A stretch of 43,664 nt of DNA from Streptococcus bovimastitidis (lineage in GTDB: Bacteria > Bacillota > Bacilli > Lactobacillales > Streptococcaceae): assembly GCF_001885095.1 (NCBI RefSeq), contig NZ_LZDD01000005.1:1-43664 (forward strand), written 5' to 3'. Positions within the stretch are counted from its first letter, which is position 1; the number at the start of each line of letters is the position of its first letter. The notes under the pieces were generated by a model, which saw nothing but the letters and a program-made list of their open reading frames with translations, made no database searches and was not told the origin of the DNA. Of this stretch, positions 23,518-31,117 are shown piece after piece. Made by a program: the position numbers and the translations under genes.

Positions 23518-24297
23518 ATGACTAAAACAATCCTAGTCGGTGATACCCACCTAAAAGCACGTCTCATTCTGCCTATCGTAGAAAAAGTTATTTCGGAGCA
23601 AGATTGTCAACGTGTTATTTTCTTAGGCGACTATGTTGATTGGTCTGGTCAAGAGAATAATATTAAACTCTATGCGAAAGACCTAACCTATCTCACTGAA
23701 TGGAAAGAAAAAATGCTCGATAGAGGACTTGAGGTTATCAACCTCATTGGAAATCATGACATTTTCTATGTTATCAATTTTCAAGCACCATTCTCTTTGA
23801 AGAATAAGGAGGCATTCCTAGCTGTACAAGATAGTCTCCTAGATTTAGATTTACAAATAGCTTATAAATTAGGGAACTATCTTGTCAGCCATGCTGGTTA
23901 CAATTTATTATTTGACCTAGACGATTGGCATTTATCCCCATTCGATATTGACAACAATATACATTTTAAAGAGCTTGTCCGATTTGCCAATGCTGTCGGC
24001 ATGAAACGCGGTGGAGGAGAAATGGCTGGCTCTCCAGTATGGGCTGATTTCCGTGAAATTGAATTGATTCCCAATGAAAATATTAGGTTAAAGCAAATTG
24101 TTGGTCACACACCACAAACTCATATCAATATCAATCAATCAGTTATAAGTGTTGATACATTCGCAGTTGATAAGGATTTCAACATCTATGGAAACGGAGA
24201 CTTACTTATTCACGATGACCAAACTAATGAAATAACCGTCATTCAATCAGAATGGAAAACTTTAGAAACGTGTGAAGCCCTGAAAAATTTGATTTAA
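23518..24297 (+). CDS. Metallophosphoesterase 2, PPP-like
   Basis: The 259-residue product has Asp9-x-His11 (VGDTHL), GDYVD at 37-41, GNHD at 78-81, His125 (VSHAG) and His197 (VGHTPQ). The GDYVDxxG, GNHD and HAG motifs place it in the PPP-type phosphatase group with ApaH and PrpE, which act on phosphoproteins or dinucleoside polyphosphates. A distinctive insert (KRGGGEMAGSPVWADF, about 163-178) precedes the GHTP motif. It is only distantly similar to its two neighbours, so the three were not made by recent duplication. Confidence 0.85.
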   Translation: MTKTILVGDTHLKARLILPIVEKVISEQDCQRVIFLGDYVDWSGQENNIKLYAKDLTYLTEWKEKMLDRGLEVINLIGNHDIFYVINFQAPFSLKNKEAFLAVQDSLLDLDLQIAYKLGNYLVSHAGYNLLFDLDDWHLSPFDIDNNIHFKELVRFANAVGMKRGGGEMAGSPVWADFREIELIPNENIRLKQIVGHTPQTHININQSVISVDTFAVDKDFNIYGNGDLLIHDDQTNEITVIQSEWKTLETCEALKNLI

Positions 24298-24308
24298 TAG
24301 GAGTTACT

Positions 24309-25037
24309 ATGGCTAAAATTTATGCTATGTCTGATATTCACGGTCATTACCAAGAATTTCTTAAGGCATTAGAATTGGTAGATTTAACAAATATAGAAAA
24401 TCGCCTATTTCTTTTAGGAGACTATGTAGATAACGGAAACCATTCCTATCAGGTCCTTGAAAAAATTCAAGAACTTGAATCTACTTATCCCAATCAAGTC
24501 ACTACACTTTTAGGAAACCATGATGAATGGTTTTATGACTGGCTCATTTCTGAAACTCCTATTTCTGAAGTTTTTGTGGAAACTATCAAGAGTTTCTTTA
24601 GCTTAGATGAGTTAAAAGAAATACTTTCTACTAACCTAGATAACTTTGAATCAGCTATTCGACAAGAAATCAAAACAAACCCTAGATTTTCTGCTTTTAT
24701 AACTTGGTTTAAAGAAAAATATCAAGAACCTAGATTTGTAGAAACTGAAAACCAAATCTTTGTTCATGCTGGGATTGATGAAGAAGCTGGAATTTTTTGG
24801 AAAGAGGGAACCGACCCTAAGATGTTTACCAATAAATTCCCTATTACTACTGGAAAATTCTTTAAGGATATTATTTCAGGACATGTTGGCTCCTCCCAAA
24901 TCGCCCATAACGAAGAATACCTTGGAAAAATCTTCTTTGATAAACACAATCATTACTTTATAGACGGAACGGTTGACCGTAGCAAGGTTATACCTGTTCT
25001 TGAATTTGATACAGAAACTCAAACATACAATTACTAA
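24309..25037 (+). CDS. Metallophosphoesterase 3, Ser/Thr phosphatase-like
   Basis: The 242-residue product has Asp9-x-His11 (MSDIHGH), GDYVDNG at 37-43, GNHD at 69-72, His153 (FVHAG) and His192 (SGHVG), the full metal-binding set of bacterial PPP phosphatases such as PrpE. The SDIHGH start is closest to protein phosphatase and Ap4A hydrolase types. A helical insert (about 85-140) lies between GNHD and HAG. It begins 11 bp after the second phosphoesterase gene and ends the cargo block, followed by the hairpins ahead of the HUH protein gene. Confidence 0.85.
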   Translation: MAKIYAMSDIHGHYQEFLKALELVDLTNIENRLFLLGDYVDNGNHSYQVLEKIQELESTYPNQVTTLLGNHDEWFYDWLISETPISEVFVETIKSFFSLDELKEILSTNLDNFESAIRQEIKTNPRFSAFITWFKEKYQEPRFVETENQIFVHAGIDEEAGIFWKEGTDPKMFTNKFPITTGKFFKDIISGHVGSSQIAHNEEYLGKIFFDKHNHYFIDGTVDRSKVIPVLEFDTETQTYNY

Positions 25038-25056
25038 TTTTAATCATAAGAAAAAC

Positions 25057-25134
25057 TGCCGACTGGTCGGCAAGCTGGAAGCGTGTTTAGCGGAGCGATT
25101 CTTGTGATTGAAATTCAGAGGAGCTTGCTCCTCT
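25057..25134. other. Inverted repeats ahead of the HUH gene, candidate origin or oriT
   Basis: TGCCGAC-TG-GTCGGCA (25057-25072) and AGAGGAGC-TT-GCTCCTCT (25117-25134) are perfect hairpins flanking a GC-richer 44-bp segment in a 145-bp gap. The second shares the GC-TT-GC tip with the hairpin at 22225-22240. Position upstream of a HUH endonuclease gene fits a nick site; the first hairpin could also end the upstream operon. Confidence 0.5.
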
Positions 25135-25182
25135 AGTTTATTTATTATATAGGCAAACTTAACGAGAAAATGAGGTGATTTT

Positions 25183-25977
25183 GTGAGTTACAATCGCAGA
25201 ATTATCCGAACTTCCTCGTACATTGAGATTTGGGAATATCAATCCCCTATTTTCTCAAGTGATAATACTGAAATTGATACTAGTCATGTCACTTTAAAAG
25301 AAAAACAAAAACGTAGAAAATTTGATGAACTTACAGCTGATGAACAAGAGGAAAAATTAAAACGCATATCAAAAAATCGAAAGAATTCAAAATGGAAACT
25401 CCAAAGGCTGATAGATTGTAATTATGATAATAAAACAAGTTTCCTTACCCTAACAACAAAAGAAAATATTAAAGACCGAATAGAATTCAATACAATGTTT
25501 GATAAGTTTATCAAGAGATTAAACTACTACATTTATCATTCTAAAAAAAGGCAACTAAAATATATAGCAGTATTAGAACGACAGAAAAGAGGAGCGTGGC
25601 ATGCACACATTCTTCTTTTTAATTTTCCCTTTGTACTTCACTCTTCCTTATTGGAAACATGGGGACATGGGGCGGTTCGGATAAATAAATTAGATAGCCT
25701 AGATGATTCCTCTAACGCAGGTCGCTATGTAGCAAAGTACATGGAAAAAGGTATTGGACAGGAATTATTAGATAGCTTAGGTAAAAAGGCCTTTTATTCC
25801 TCTAGAAATCTAAATAGACCTGAGGAATTAAAGCTTTTAACAAATGAAAATGTAGAAGACCTTATCCAAACTGATGATATCCTTTACGAAAGCACCTACA
25901 ACAGTAAAGTTTTCAGAAAAGGACATTTAGTAAATAATGAGGTCAAGTATCGAAAAATTAAAATTGATAAGGAGTAA
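25183..25977 (+). CDS. HUH-type replication initiator or relaxase-like protein
   Basis: The start is GTG at 25183, behind GAGGTGAT. The 264-residue product has the three rolling-circle Rep motifs: FLTLTT (87-92), the HUH pair His140-x-His142 (WHAHILLF), and GRYVAKYMEKG with Tyr182 and Tyr186 as candidate nucleophiles. It resembles the G2P/ORF2 class of Rep proteins rather than the MOB relaxases. It could drive replication of the excised circle and also nick for transfer. A charged N-terminal helix (38-75) precedes the domain. It is followed by the excisionase and integrase genes within 10 bp. Confidence 0.85.
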   Translation: MSYNRRIIRTSSYIEIWEYQSPIFSSDNTEIDTSHVTLKEKQKRRKFDELTADEQEEKLKRISKNRKNSKWKLQRLIDCNYDNKTSFLTLTTKENIKDRIEFNTMFDKFIKRLNYYIYHSKKRQLKYIAVLERQKRGAWHAHILLFNFPFVLHSSLLETWGHGAVRINKLDSLDDSSNAGRYVAKYMEKGIGQELLDSLGKKAFYSSRNLNRPEELKLLTNENVEDLIQTDDILYESTYNSKVFRKGHLVNNEVKYRKIKIDKE

Positions 25978-25981
25978 GGAA

Positions 25982-26224
25982 ATGATTCAAATTAAATACG
26001 TACCTGTTGAAGATTGTCAAGCTGAATGGGGAAATAAAGAAGCAATATGCAAACGATTTGAAGGTTTAAAACCTAAAACACTCGATTCACTGTTAGTTGA
26101 AATGCGAAGAAATCCAAAATATTCTTCGTTTGTTGTAAATCCTTCCCACAAAATTGTTTGGATACATTTTGAAGGTTTCTTGAACTTCCTTCGATATAGA
26201 CAAGACCATAGATATGAAAGATGA
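25982..26224 (+). CDS. Excisionase-like DNA-binding protein
   Basis: The ATG at 25982 follows AAGGAGTAAGGA; an earlier start would lie inside the HUH gene. The 80-residue product has a winged-helix pattern (EAICKRFEGLKPKTLDSLLV, then a strand pair ending KIVWIHFEGFLNFLRYR), as in recombination directionality factors and MerR-like Xis proteins. It starts 4 bp after the HUH gene and ends 8 bp before the integrase gene, the expected place for xis in such elements. Confidence 0.75.
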   Translation: MIQIKYVPVEDCQAEWGNKEAICKRFEGLKPKTLDSLLVEMRRNPKYSSFVVNPSHKIVWIHFEGFLNFLRYRQDHRYER

Positions 26225-26232
26225 GGTAAACA

Positions 26233-27582
26233 ATGTCAAATACAAATATGGGGAATGTTACATTTAAGCAGGCTCGTAAAGCATCTAAAAGGGGGTATTT
26301 AGAAGTTAAATACAGAATCTATACCAAACACCCACTCACACAAAAACGCTGGGAAATCGTTAGTAAATGGTATTTAACGAGTGAATCATATTCAGATAGC
26401 GGAAAAATTAAAATCTCCCCTCAATTACAAGGAACTATCAGAAGAGAGCTTCAAGAAAAACTAAACCAGTTTCATCAAAGGTTCACTCTATCAACTATCA
26501 GCAGTAAAGAAGATATCACTTTGAACAGAGTTTGGAATGAGTGGGAAGATGACCGAATCAAAAAGAAAAAAGTTGCACCTAAAACATTGGCTGGAGAACA
26601 AGGCAGATTCCGAAATCATATCTTAAATCACCTTCCTGCTGATAGCTTACTTCAAAATATAACTTCTGATGTGATTCAAAAAATGATAGACCAGTTCTAC
26701 CCTTTGGGAAATCATAAAAGAATAGCTCAAGCTCTAAAATCTGACCTCAATTCAATTTATACCTTTGCAATTAAAAGAAACTACATCAAACCTGAACAAA
26801 ATCCTATGCCTTATGTCCAAATTGAAAGCAAAGGACTAGAAGAAAGAATCAAAGAATTAGAGAGTAAGAATATAGAAGATTCATATCTTGAAAAAGATGA
26901 ACTTGTCGAGGTTCTAGCTATTGTAAATGAACATAACCGACAATATGGTCGAATTTTTGAGTTTCAAAGTCTAACAGGCATGAGGATAGGAGAAGTCTTA
27001 GGCTTAAAGGTTACTGACATAGATTTTCAAAAGAAGCTTGCTTATGTTAAAAGAACTAGGGCTACTCATGGTGGAGCAAGTAAAAACAACTATGAGGGAA
27101 GTGTGAAAAATGAACAGAGCTATAGGACAGTTGAACTTTCTCAAAAAGCCTTGGAGCTACTTCAAGAAGAAATAGAAGAAAATAATCATCATATAACTGG
27201 CAACCCTAGCTATCAAGATAACGGTTGGATATTTACTTCAAAAAACCACTATAAAGCTATGTATAATGGAACTCCACTACATTATAGTGTTTTGAACAGT
27301 TTCCTAAACTCTAGTGAGACAGGCAAGAAAACAAAAACAGGTCATATCAAAAAAGTGGGAATCAATATAGACCAACGAATAACTTTCAATAAACATATTA
27401 GCACCCATATTTTTAGACATACTCATATTAGTTTTTTAGCTGAAAAGAAAGTCCCTTTAGAGGCTATTCAAGAGCGAGTAGGACATACCAAAGGCAGTAA
27501 GGTAACTCAAATCTACCTTCACATCACTAAGAATATGAAGAAAGATATTACTCATGTTATTGACAGTCTTATTGATGATTGA
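26233..27582 (+). CDS. int: Tyrosine recombinase, integrase of the fba-site element
   Basis: The 449-residue protein has an N-terminal arm-binding region (about 20-90, with KYRIYTKHPLTQKRWEIV), a core-binding domain (95-200) and a catalytic domain holding Arg251 (TGMRIGE), His392 and Arg395 (HIFRHTH), His418 (VGHT) and Tyr428 (QIYLH). All catalytic residues are present, so the element should still be able to move. It is the last gene before fba and its stop lies 80 bp from the right attachment site. The TTGAGTA pair begins at its stop codon, which is where its arm domain should bind. Confidence 0.92.
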   Translation: MSNTNMGNVTFKQARKASKRGYLEVKYRIYTKHPLTQKRWEIVSKWYLTSESYSDSGKIKISPQLQGTIRRELQEKLNQFHQRFTLSTISSKEDITLNRVWNEWEDDRIKKKKVAPKTLAGEQGRFRNHILNHLPADSLLQNITSDVIQKMIDQFYPLGNHKRIAQALKSDLNSIYTFAIKRNYIKPEQNPMPYVQIESKGLEERIKELESKNIEDSYLEKDELVEVLAIVNEHNRQYGRIFEFQSLTGMRIGEVLGLKVTDIDFQKKLAYVKRTRATHGGASKNNYEGSVKNEQSYRTVELSQKALELLQEEIEENNHHITGNPSYQDNGWIFTSKNHYKAMYNGTPLHYSVLNSFLNSSETGKKTKTGHIKKVGINIDQRITFNKHISTHIFRHTHISFLAEKKVPLEAIQERVGHTKGSKVTQIYLHITKNMKKDITHVIDSLIDD

Positions 27583-27596
27583 GTATTTCTTGAGTA
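27579..27596. repeat. Right-end TTGAGTA repeats, putative integrase arm site
   Basis: TTGAGTA occurs at 27579-27585 and 27590-27596 with an 11-bp period, matching 19114-19131 at the other end. Confidence 0.65.
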
Positions 27597-27611
27597 TTTT
27601 TAGAAACAAAA

Positions 27612-27637
27612 AAGGTTTATCCCAATGGATAAACCTT
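27612..27637 (-). terminator. Element-supplied terminator of fba
   Basis: AAGGTTTATCC and GGATAAACCTT form a perfect 11-bp stem with a 4-nt loop. The T run follows on the minus strand, so it ends fba transcription and replaces the displaced host terminator. It may also stop integrase transcripts weakly. Confidence 0.85.
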
Positions 27638-27661
27638 AATTTAATCATGTTTCAAGCAAAA

Positions 27662-27679
27662 TTATGCTTTATTCGCTGA
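27662..27679 (-). repeat. Right attachment site within the fba 3' end
   Basis: The last six codons of fba (SANKA, stop) match the left site at 18977-18994 with three silent differences. Integration occurs here and keeps the protein unchanged. Confidence 0.85.
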
Positions 27680-28543
27680 TCCGAAAACGTCGATACGTTC
27701 TTCAACTGCAGCTTGAACAGCTTTCATACCTGGAGCCAAGAATTTACGTGGGTCAAATAATTTTTTACCATCGTATTCTGCTTCGTTTGCATCGTAGTTA
27801 CGAGCAAATTCACGAGTTGCATTTGAGAATGCAATTTGGCTTTCAGTGTTAACGTTAACTTTAGCAACACCAAGCTTGATAGCTGCTTTAATTTGATCGT
27901 CAGGGATACCAGAACCACCGTGTAAAACAATTGGGAAGCCAGGAACGGCTGCCGCTAATTTTTCTAAGTGGTCAAGAGCAAGACCTTCCCAGTTTGCAGG
28001 GTATGGACCATGGATGTTACCAATACCAGCAGCAAGGAAATCAATTCCAGTTTCAACCATTGCTTTAGCATCTTCGATTGGAGCAAGTTCACCTTTACCG
28101 ATGATACCGTCTTCTTCTCCACCGATTGTTCCAACTTCAGCTTCAACTGAAACACCTTTAGCATGTGCTAATTCAACAACTTCTTTTGTTTTAGCAAGGT
28201 TTTCTTCAACTGGAAGGTGAGAACCGTCGAACATGATTGAAGAGTAACCAACTTCGATACATTCCAAAGCATCTTCATAATGACCATGGTCAAGGTGAAT
28301 AGCTACAGGAACAGTAATTCCCATTGATTCTACAAGGTTAGAGATAAGTGATTGACACACTTTATAACCACCCATGTATTTCGCAGCACCCATTGAAGTT
28401 TGGATAAGAACTGGAGCTTTTTTAGCTTCTGCTGCACGCAAGATAGCTTGAGTCCATTCTAAGTTGTTAGTGTTAAATCCACCAACAGCATAGCCGTTTT
28501 CACGAGCTGCTTGTACAAATTTTTCTGCTGAAACGATTGCCAT
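27662..28543 (-). CDS. fba: Class II fructose-bisphosphate aldolase
   Basis: The 293-residue enzyme has the class II signatures: LDHGH (84-88) with the catalytic Asp85 and zinc ligand His86, EAEVGTIGGEEDGI, GNIHGPYPANW with a zinc His, and VLHGGSGIPDDQI with the third zinc His and substrate loop. It splits fructose-1,6-bisphosphate in glycolysis. The integrative element sits exactly at its 3' end, and the final codons may be element DNA, but the encoded end FGSANKA is unchanged. A CcpA-like site and an extended -10 promoter lie upstream. Confidence 0.97.
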   Translation of the reverse strand: MAIVSAEKFVQAARENGYAVGGFNTNNLEWTQAILRAAEAKKAPVLIQTSMGAAKYMGGYKVCQSLISNLVESMGITVPVAIHLDHGHYEDALECIEVGYSSIMFDGSHLPVEENLAKTKEVVELAHAKGVSVEAEVGTIGGEEDGIIGKGELAPIEDAKAMVETGIDFLAAGIGNIHGPYPANWEGLALDHLEKLAAAVPGFPIVLHGGSGIPDDQIKAAIKLGVAKVNVNTESQIAFSNATREFARNYDANEAEYDGKKLFDPRKFLAPGMKAVQAAVEERIDVFGSANKA

Positions 28544-28590
28544 TTGTTAGGCCTCCTCTAATTTTTCGGGTAATCCCGTTTACAATCTAC

Positions 28591-28619
28591 ATTCTAGCAT
28601 AATTCACATGAAATTTCTA
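28591..28619 (-). promoter_or_regulatory. Promoter of fba
   Basis: On the minus strand TGCTAGAAT is an extended -10 (TAGAAT at 28591-28596). The -35 TAGAAA (28614-28619), 17 bp away, is weak. Confidence 0.55.
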
Positions 28620-28633
28620 GTACTTGCAAACGT

Positions 28634-28647
28634 GTAAAACGTTTTCT
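28634..28647. promoter_or_regulatory. Possible CcpA (cre) site upstream of fba
   Basis: GTAAAACGTTTTCT has the cre core AAACGTTTT and the T-rich flanks but mismatches the outer TG/CA bases. It lies upstream of the -35, a position suited to activation. Confidence 0.3.
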
Positions 28648-28696
28648 AAATTCTAAAATGATCGATTTTTATAAAAATTTTTACCTTTTAAACAAC

Positions 28697-28721
28697 AAAA
28701 AAAGCGAGCCCAAAGCTCACT
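28697..28721 (-). terminator. Terminator after tRNA-Leu
   Basis: On the minus strand AGTGAGC-TTTGG-GCTCGCT is followed by TTTTT, 8 bp beyond the tRNA. Confidence 0.65.
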
Positions 28722-28728
28722 TACTTTA

Positions 28729-28814
28729 TGCGGAGAGAGGGACTTGAACCCTCACGACCTAAAGCGGTCACAGGATCCTTAGTCCTGCGCGTCTGCCAAT
28801 TCCGCCATCCCCGC
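28729..28814 (-). tRNA. tRNA-Leu (anticodon AAG)
   Basis: An 86-nt class II tRNA: acceptor GCGGGGA/TCTCCGC with one G-U pair, D arm with GGCAGACGC, anticodon stem CAGGA/TCCTG around loop CTAAGGA (anticodon AAG), an extended variable arm, T arm with GGTTCAAGTCC and discriminator A. CCA is not encoded. Confidence 0.93.
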
Positions 28815-28866
28815 TACTCATTAGCAACATCAATTATTATATCAACTATGAGAATTTCTGTCAATG

Positions 28867-29793
28867 CTAGTTTTGATATTTTTTCAAAAAGTTTGCAATT
28901 TCTTTTTCGTAGCCTTCTTTATCGACTTCATAGGCTTTGGCATGCTTAGCACCCTTAACAATCAGCTTTTCTTTAGATCCAGCTGTCGCTTTATAATTAT
29001 CATAAACCATGTCTGTTGGCACAAAATCATCCTTATCCCCATGAATAAAGAGGACAGGTAACTTATTCTTCTTCAACTGATTAACAGAACTAGCTTCACC
29101 ATAAGTAAACCCAGCCCGTATTTTAGAAATGGCTGAAACCTCATAGATAATTGGGAAGGCAGGTAAATTATACATATCCTTAGCCTGGTATTTCAATTCT
29201 TCCCAAACACTGCTATAACCACAGTCCTCAATAATATTGACCACTTGTTTTGGTAATTGTTCCCCACTAGCCATCATTACAGTCGCTGCACCCATAGAAA
29301 GTCCAAAATAAGAAATCTGACTCTTAGGATCTTCCTTTACCAACTGTTTTGTCCAGGCAATCAGATTCAAACGGTCATTCCAACCATAACCAATAATATT
29401 TCCTTCACTCTGCCCATGAGCCTCATTATCAGGAATCAAAACATTATAACCTAAATCATGGAAGAGCATGGCGTAAGGTTTCATTCCCTCTTTACTGTTC
29501 AAGAAACCATGGACAACAATAGCCGTTTTATGAGTTGGCTTCTCTGCAGGCAAATACCAAGCAACCTGCTTTTTATCTCTATTGGTTAAGTGTCTGGTCT
29601 CAACTGTTAAAGCATCGAAGGCTTTTTCACTAGCATATAAAGGATTCTCCTTGGTCCTCTTTGCATTGCTAATAAAAGGCTTCTCTTCTCTAATTTGAGC
29701 GACATGGAAAAAGTAAAAACTTGCGCCAACACTGATAGTGGTTAAAAGTAAAAGTAAAAGCATAAAATACTTTGATATTCGAATTATTTTCAT
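28867..29793 (-). CDS. Membrane-anchored alpha/beta hydrolase
   Basis: The 308-residue product has an N-terminal membrane anchor (residues 9-30, YFMLLLLLLTTISVGAS) and an alpha/beta hydrolase fold: VVHGFLNSKEGM (oxyanion region), the nucleophile elbow GLSMGAAT, the acid segment HGDKDDFV and the catalytic His in GAKHAKAY. Relatives are Firmicute surface hydrolases of the YqkD/S9 type with unknown substrate. It is a single-gene unit next to the lrgAB terminator region. Confidence 0.85.
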   Translation of the reverse strand: MKIIRISKYFMLLLLLLTTISVGASFYFFHVAQIREEKPFISNAKRTKENPLYASEKAFDALTVETRHLTNRDKKQVAWYLPAEKPTHKTAIVVHGFLNSKEGMKPYAMLFHDLGYNVLIPDNEAHGQSEGNIIGYGWNDRLNLIAWTKQLVKEDPKSQISYFGLSMGAATVMMASGEQLPKQVVNIIEDCGYSSVWEELKYQAKDMYNLPAFPIIYEVSAISKIRAGFTYGEASSVNQLKKNKLPVLFIHGDKDDFVPTDMVYDNYKATAGSKEKLIVKGAKHAKAYEVDKEGYEKEIANFLKKYQN

Positions 29794-29818
29794 ATCAAAT
29801 ATTTTACCTTATTTGCAC

Positions 29819-29848
29819 AAAAAAAGAAAGGGGTCCGGCCTTCCTTTT
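29819..29848 (-). terminator. Terminator of lrgAB
   Basis: On the minus strand AAAGGAAGG and CCTTTCTTT pair at 8 of 9 positions around a 7-nt loop and are followed by a T run. Confidence 0.65.
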
Positions 29849-29858
29849 TCAACTATTA

Positions 29859-30566
29859 TTAAAGAAGTACACTACTAAAGATAGGAACCACTACGGTAAC
29901 GATAACTCCTACGATAACAAGTGCGATAGAACCCATGGATTCTTCCACCTGTCCAAAATCTTTGGCTGCTGAAACTCCAAGAGCATGCCCCGCAGTTCCT
30001 AAAGCAAGACCACGCGCAATTGGATCATTAATCTTAAAGAGCTTAATGAGTGGCTTAGCCAATGCATAAATAATAACCCCATTTAAGATACAAGCTAGAG
30101 ATGTCAATTCCGCTGAACCACCAATAGCAAGTGATGTTGGCATAGCAATCGCTGTTGTCGCAGCTTGAGGAAGCATTGAGGCAGTGACAACTTTGCCTAA
30201 TTGAAGGATAGTTGAAATCACATAAATACCGTAAACAGCAACAACACTACCTAAAGTAATACCACCAAGAATTTGCATCCAGTATTTTTTCAAAACCTCT
30301 TTTTTACGATAAAGGGGAATAGCAAAGCAAATGGTAGCTGGCTCAAGGAAGAAAGCAATGATTTGCCCACCCTTATTGTATTGGTCGAAGGTAATGCCAG
30401 TGGCTTTTAAAGTTGCGATACCGAGAATCATGGCAACGAAAAGAGGTGCAAAGAGGAAGAATCCATTAGTCTTTTTGAACAAGATTTGCCCGATGAAGAA
30501 GGTACCGACTGATAATAAAACACCAAAAATTGGAGAAACTTTTAATAATTCAATGAATGCTTCCAT
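29859..30566 (-). CDS. lrgB: LrgB-family membrane protein
   Basis: A 235-residue polytopic protein of the LrgB/CidB family with the conserved [17 protein letters not shown] and [12 protein letters not shown] motifs. With LrgA it forms the holin/antiholin-like pair that controls murein hydrolase activity and lysis; in S. mutans it also supports pyruvate uptake. It starts 18 bp after lrgA on the same transcript. The lytSR genes upstream are the usual regulators. Confidence 0.92.
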   Translation of the reverse strand: MEAFIELLKVSPIFGVLLSVGTFFIGQILFKKTNGFFLFAPLFVAMILGIATLKATGITFDQYNKGGQIIAFFLEPATICFAIPLYRKKEVLKKYWMQILGGITLGSVVAVYGIYVISTILQLGKVVTASMLPQAATTAIAMPTSLAIGGSAELTSLACILNGVIIYALAKPLIKLFKINDPIARGLALGTAGHALGVSAAKDFGQVEESMGSIALVIVGVIVTVVVPIFSSVLL

Positions 30567-30584
30567 CTTTGTAACGTCCTTTCA

Positions 30585-31031
30585 TTATTTAGCAAATACT
30601 TTGTTGTTAGCCAATGGTTGTGCTTGTGGTTGGTGAGCTTTGGCAAAATCACGACCTTTATCAAGAACAGCACCTGTGTTAAGTTGTAAGATTAATTGAG
30701 TCATCCAACCAGTTGCTACGAGTAAAATTAATGTTGATGCAAAAATTAAAACCATATCTAATAAAAAGTTTGCTTGAAGTAAACCAAGTGATTTAATAAC
30801 TGACACACCAGCAGGTACGAAGAATAAACCAATGTTGTTAACTAAAGCATCGCCAACTGTTTCAACCTGTTCGAGTTTGATAACATTAAATGAAAGAGCT
30901 AAGAACATGAGCAACAAACCAATAACTGATGCTGGCATCACAAATGGTAGGAGACTTTCAATCACTTTTGAGATGAGGACGATAGAACCGATTAATACGC
31001 TTTGATAGATAACTGAGTAAGATTTTTTCAT
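30585..31031 (-). CDS. lrgA: Antiholin-like protein LrgA
   Basis: A 148-residue protein with four membrane spans and the LrgA/CidA features (LLMFLALSFNVIKLEQVETV, LFFVPAGVSVI). It is 20-30 residues longer than many homologues because of a soluble C-terminal tail (AKAHQPQAQPLANNKVFAK). It heads the lrgAB operon, 140 bp after lytR, behind an AAAGGAGTCG ribosome site. Expression is expected to depend on LytR. Confidence 0.92.
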   Translation of the reverse strand: MKKSYSVIYQSVLIGSIVLISKVIESLLPFVMPASVIGLLLMFLALSFNVIKLEQVETVGDALVNNIGLFFVPAGVSVIKSLGLLQANFLLDMVLIFASTLILLVATGWMTQLILQLNTGAVLDKGRDFAKAHQPQAQPLANNKVFAK

Positions 31032-31078
31032 GATTTCGACTCCTTTTATTTTCCTTTTTTTCTTGTTTGACTGCCTTT

Positions 31079-31084
31079 ATTATA
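31079..31084 (-). promoter_or_regulatory. -10 element of lrgAB
   Basis: On the minus strand TATAAT lies 47 bp before lrgA. Its -35 position falls inside the lytSR terminator hairpin and is poor, which fits activator-dependent expression. Confidence 0.5.
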
Positions 31085-31087
31085 GAC

Positions 31088-31113
31088 AAAAAAGAGCCCT
31101 AAAGGCTCTTTTT
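31088..31113 (-). terminator. Terminator of lytSR
   Basis: AAAAAGAGCC/GGCTCTTTTT form a perfect stem with a 5-nt loop and a T run on the minus strand, between lytR and lrgA. Confidence 0.8.
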
Positions 31114-31117
31114 GGAG

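Larger units (their letters stand above)
18977..27679. mobile_element. Integrative element in the 3' end of fba (about 8.7 kb)
   Basis: The element is bounded by two direct copies of the fba 3' end. It encodes an integrase next to fba, an excisionase-like protein, a HUH replication/nicking protein, an FtsK/TcpA-like ATPase and small accessory genes, all rightward, from a strong promoter at its left end. It has no mating-pore genes, so it should be mobilised by another element. Cargo is one EEP-fold protein and three metallophosphoesterases. Both ends carry TTGAGTA pairs with 11-bp period. Confidence 0.88.

Noticed and set aside
22989..25037. Recent tandem triplication of one phosphoesterase gene
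   Set aside because: The three proteins share only the metal-binding motifs; lengths (174, 259, 242) and inserts differ strongly.
28728..28949. Rightward frame beginning MRREGLEPSRPKAVTGSLVL
   Set aside because: It is the complement of tRNA-Leu read as protein, a common false gene.
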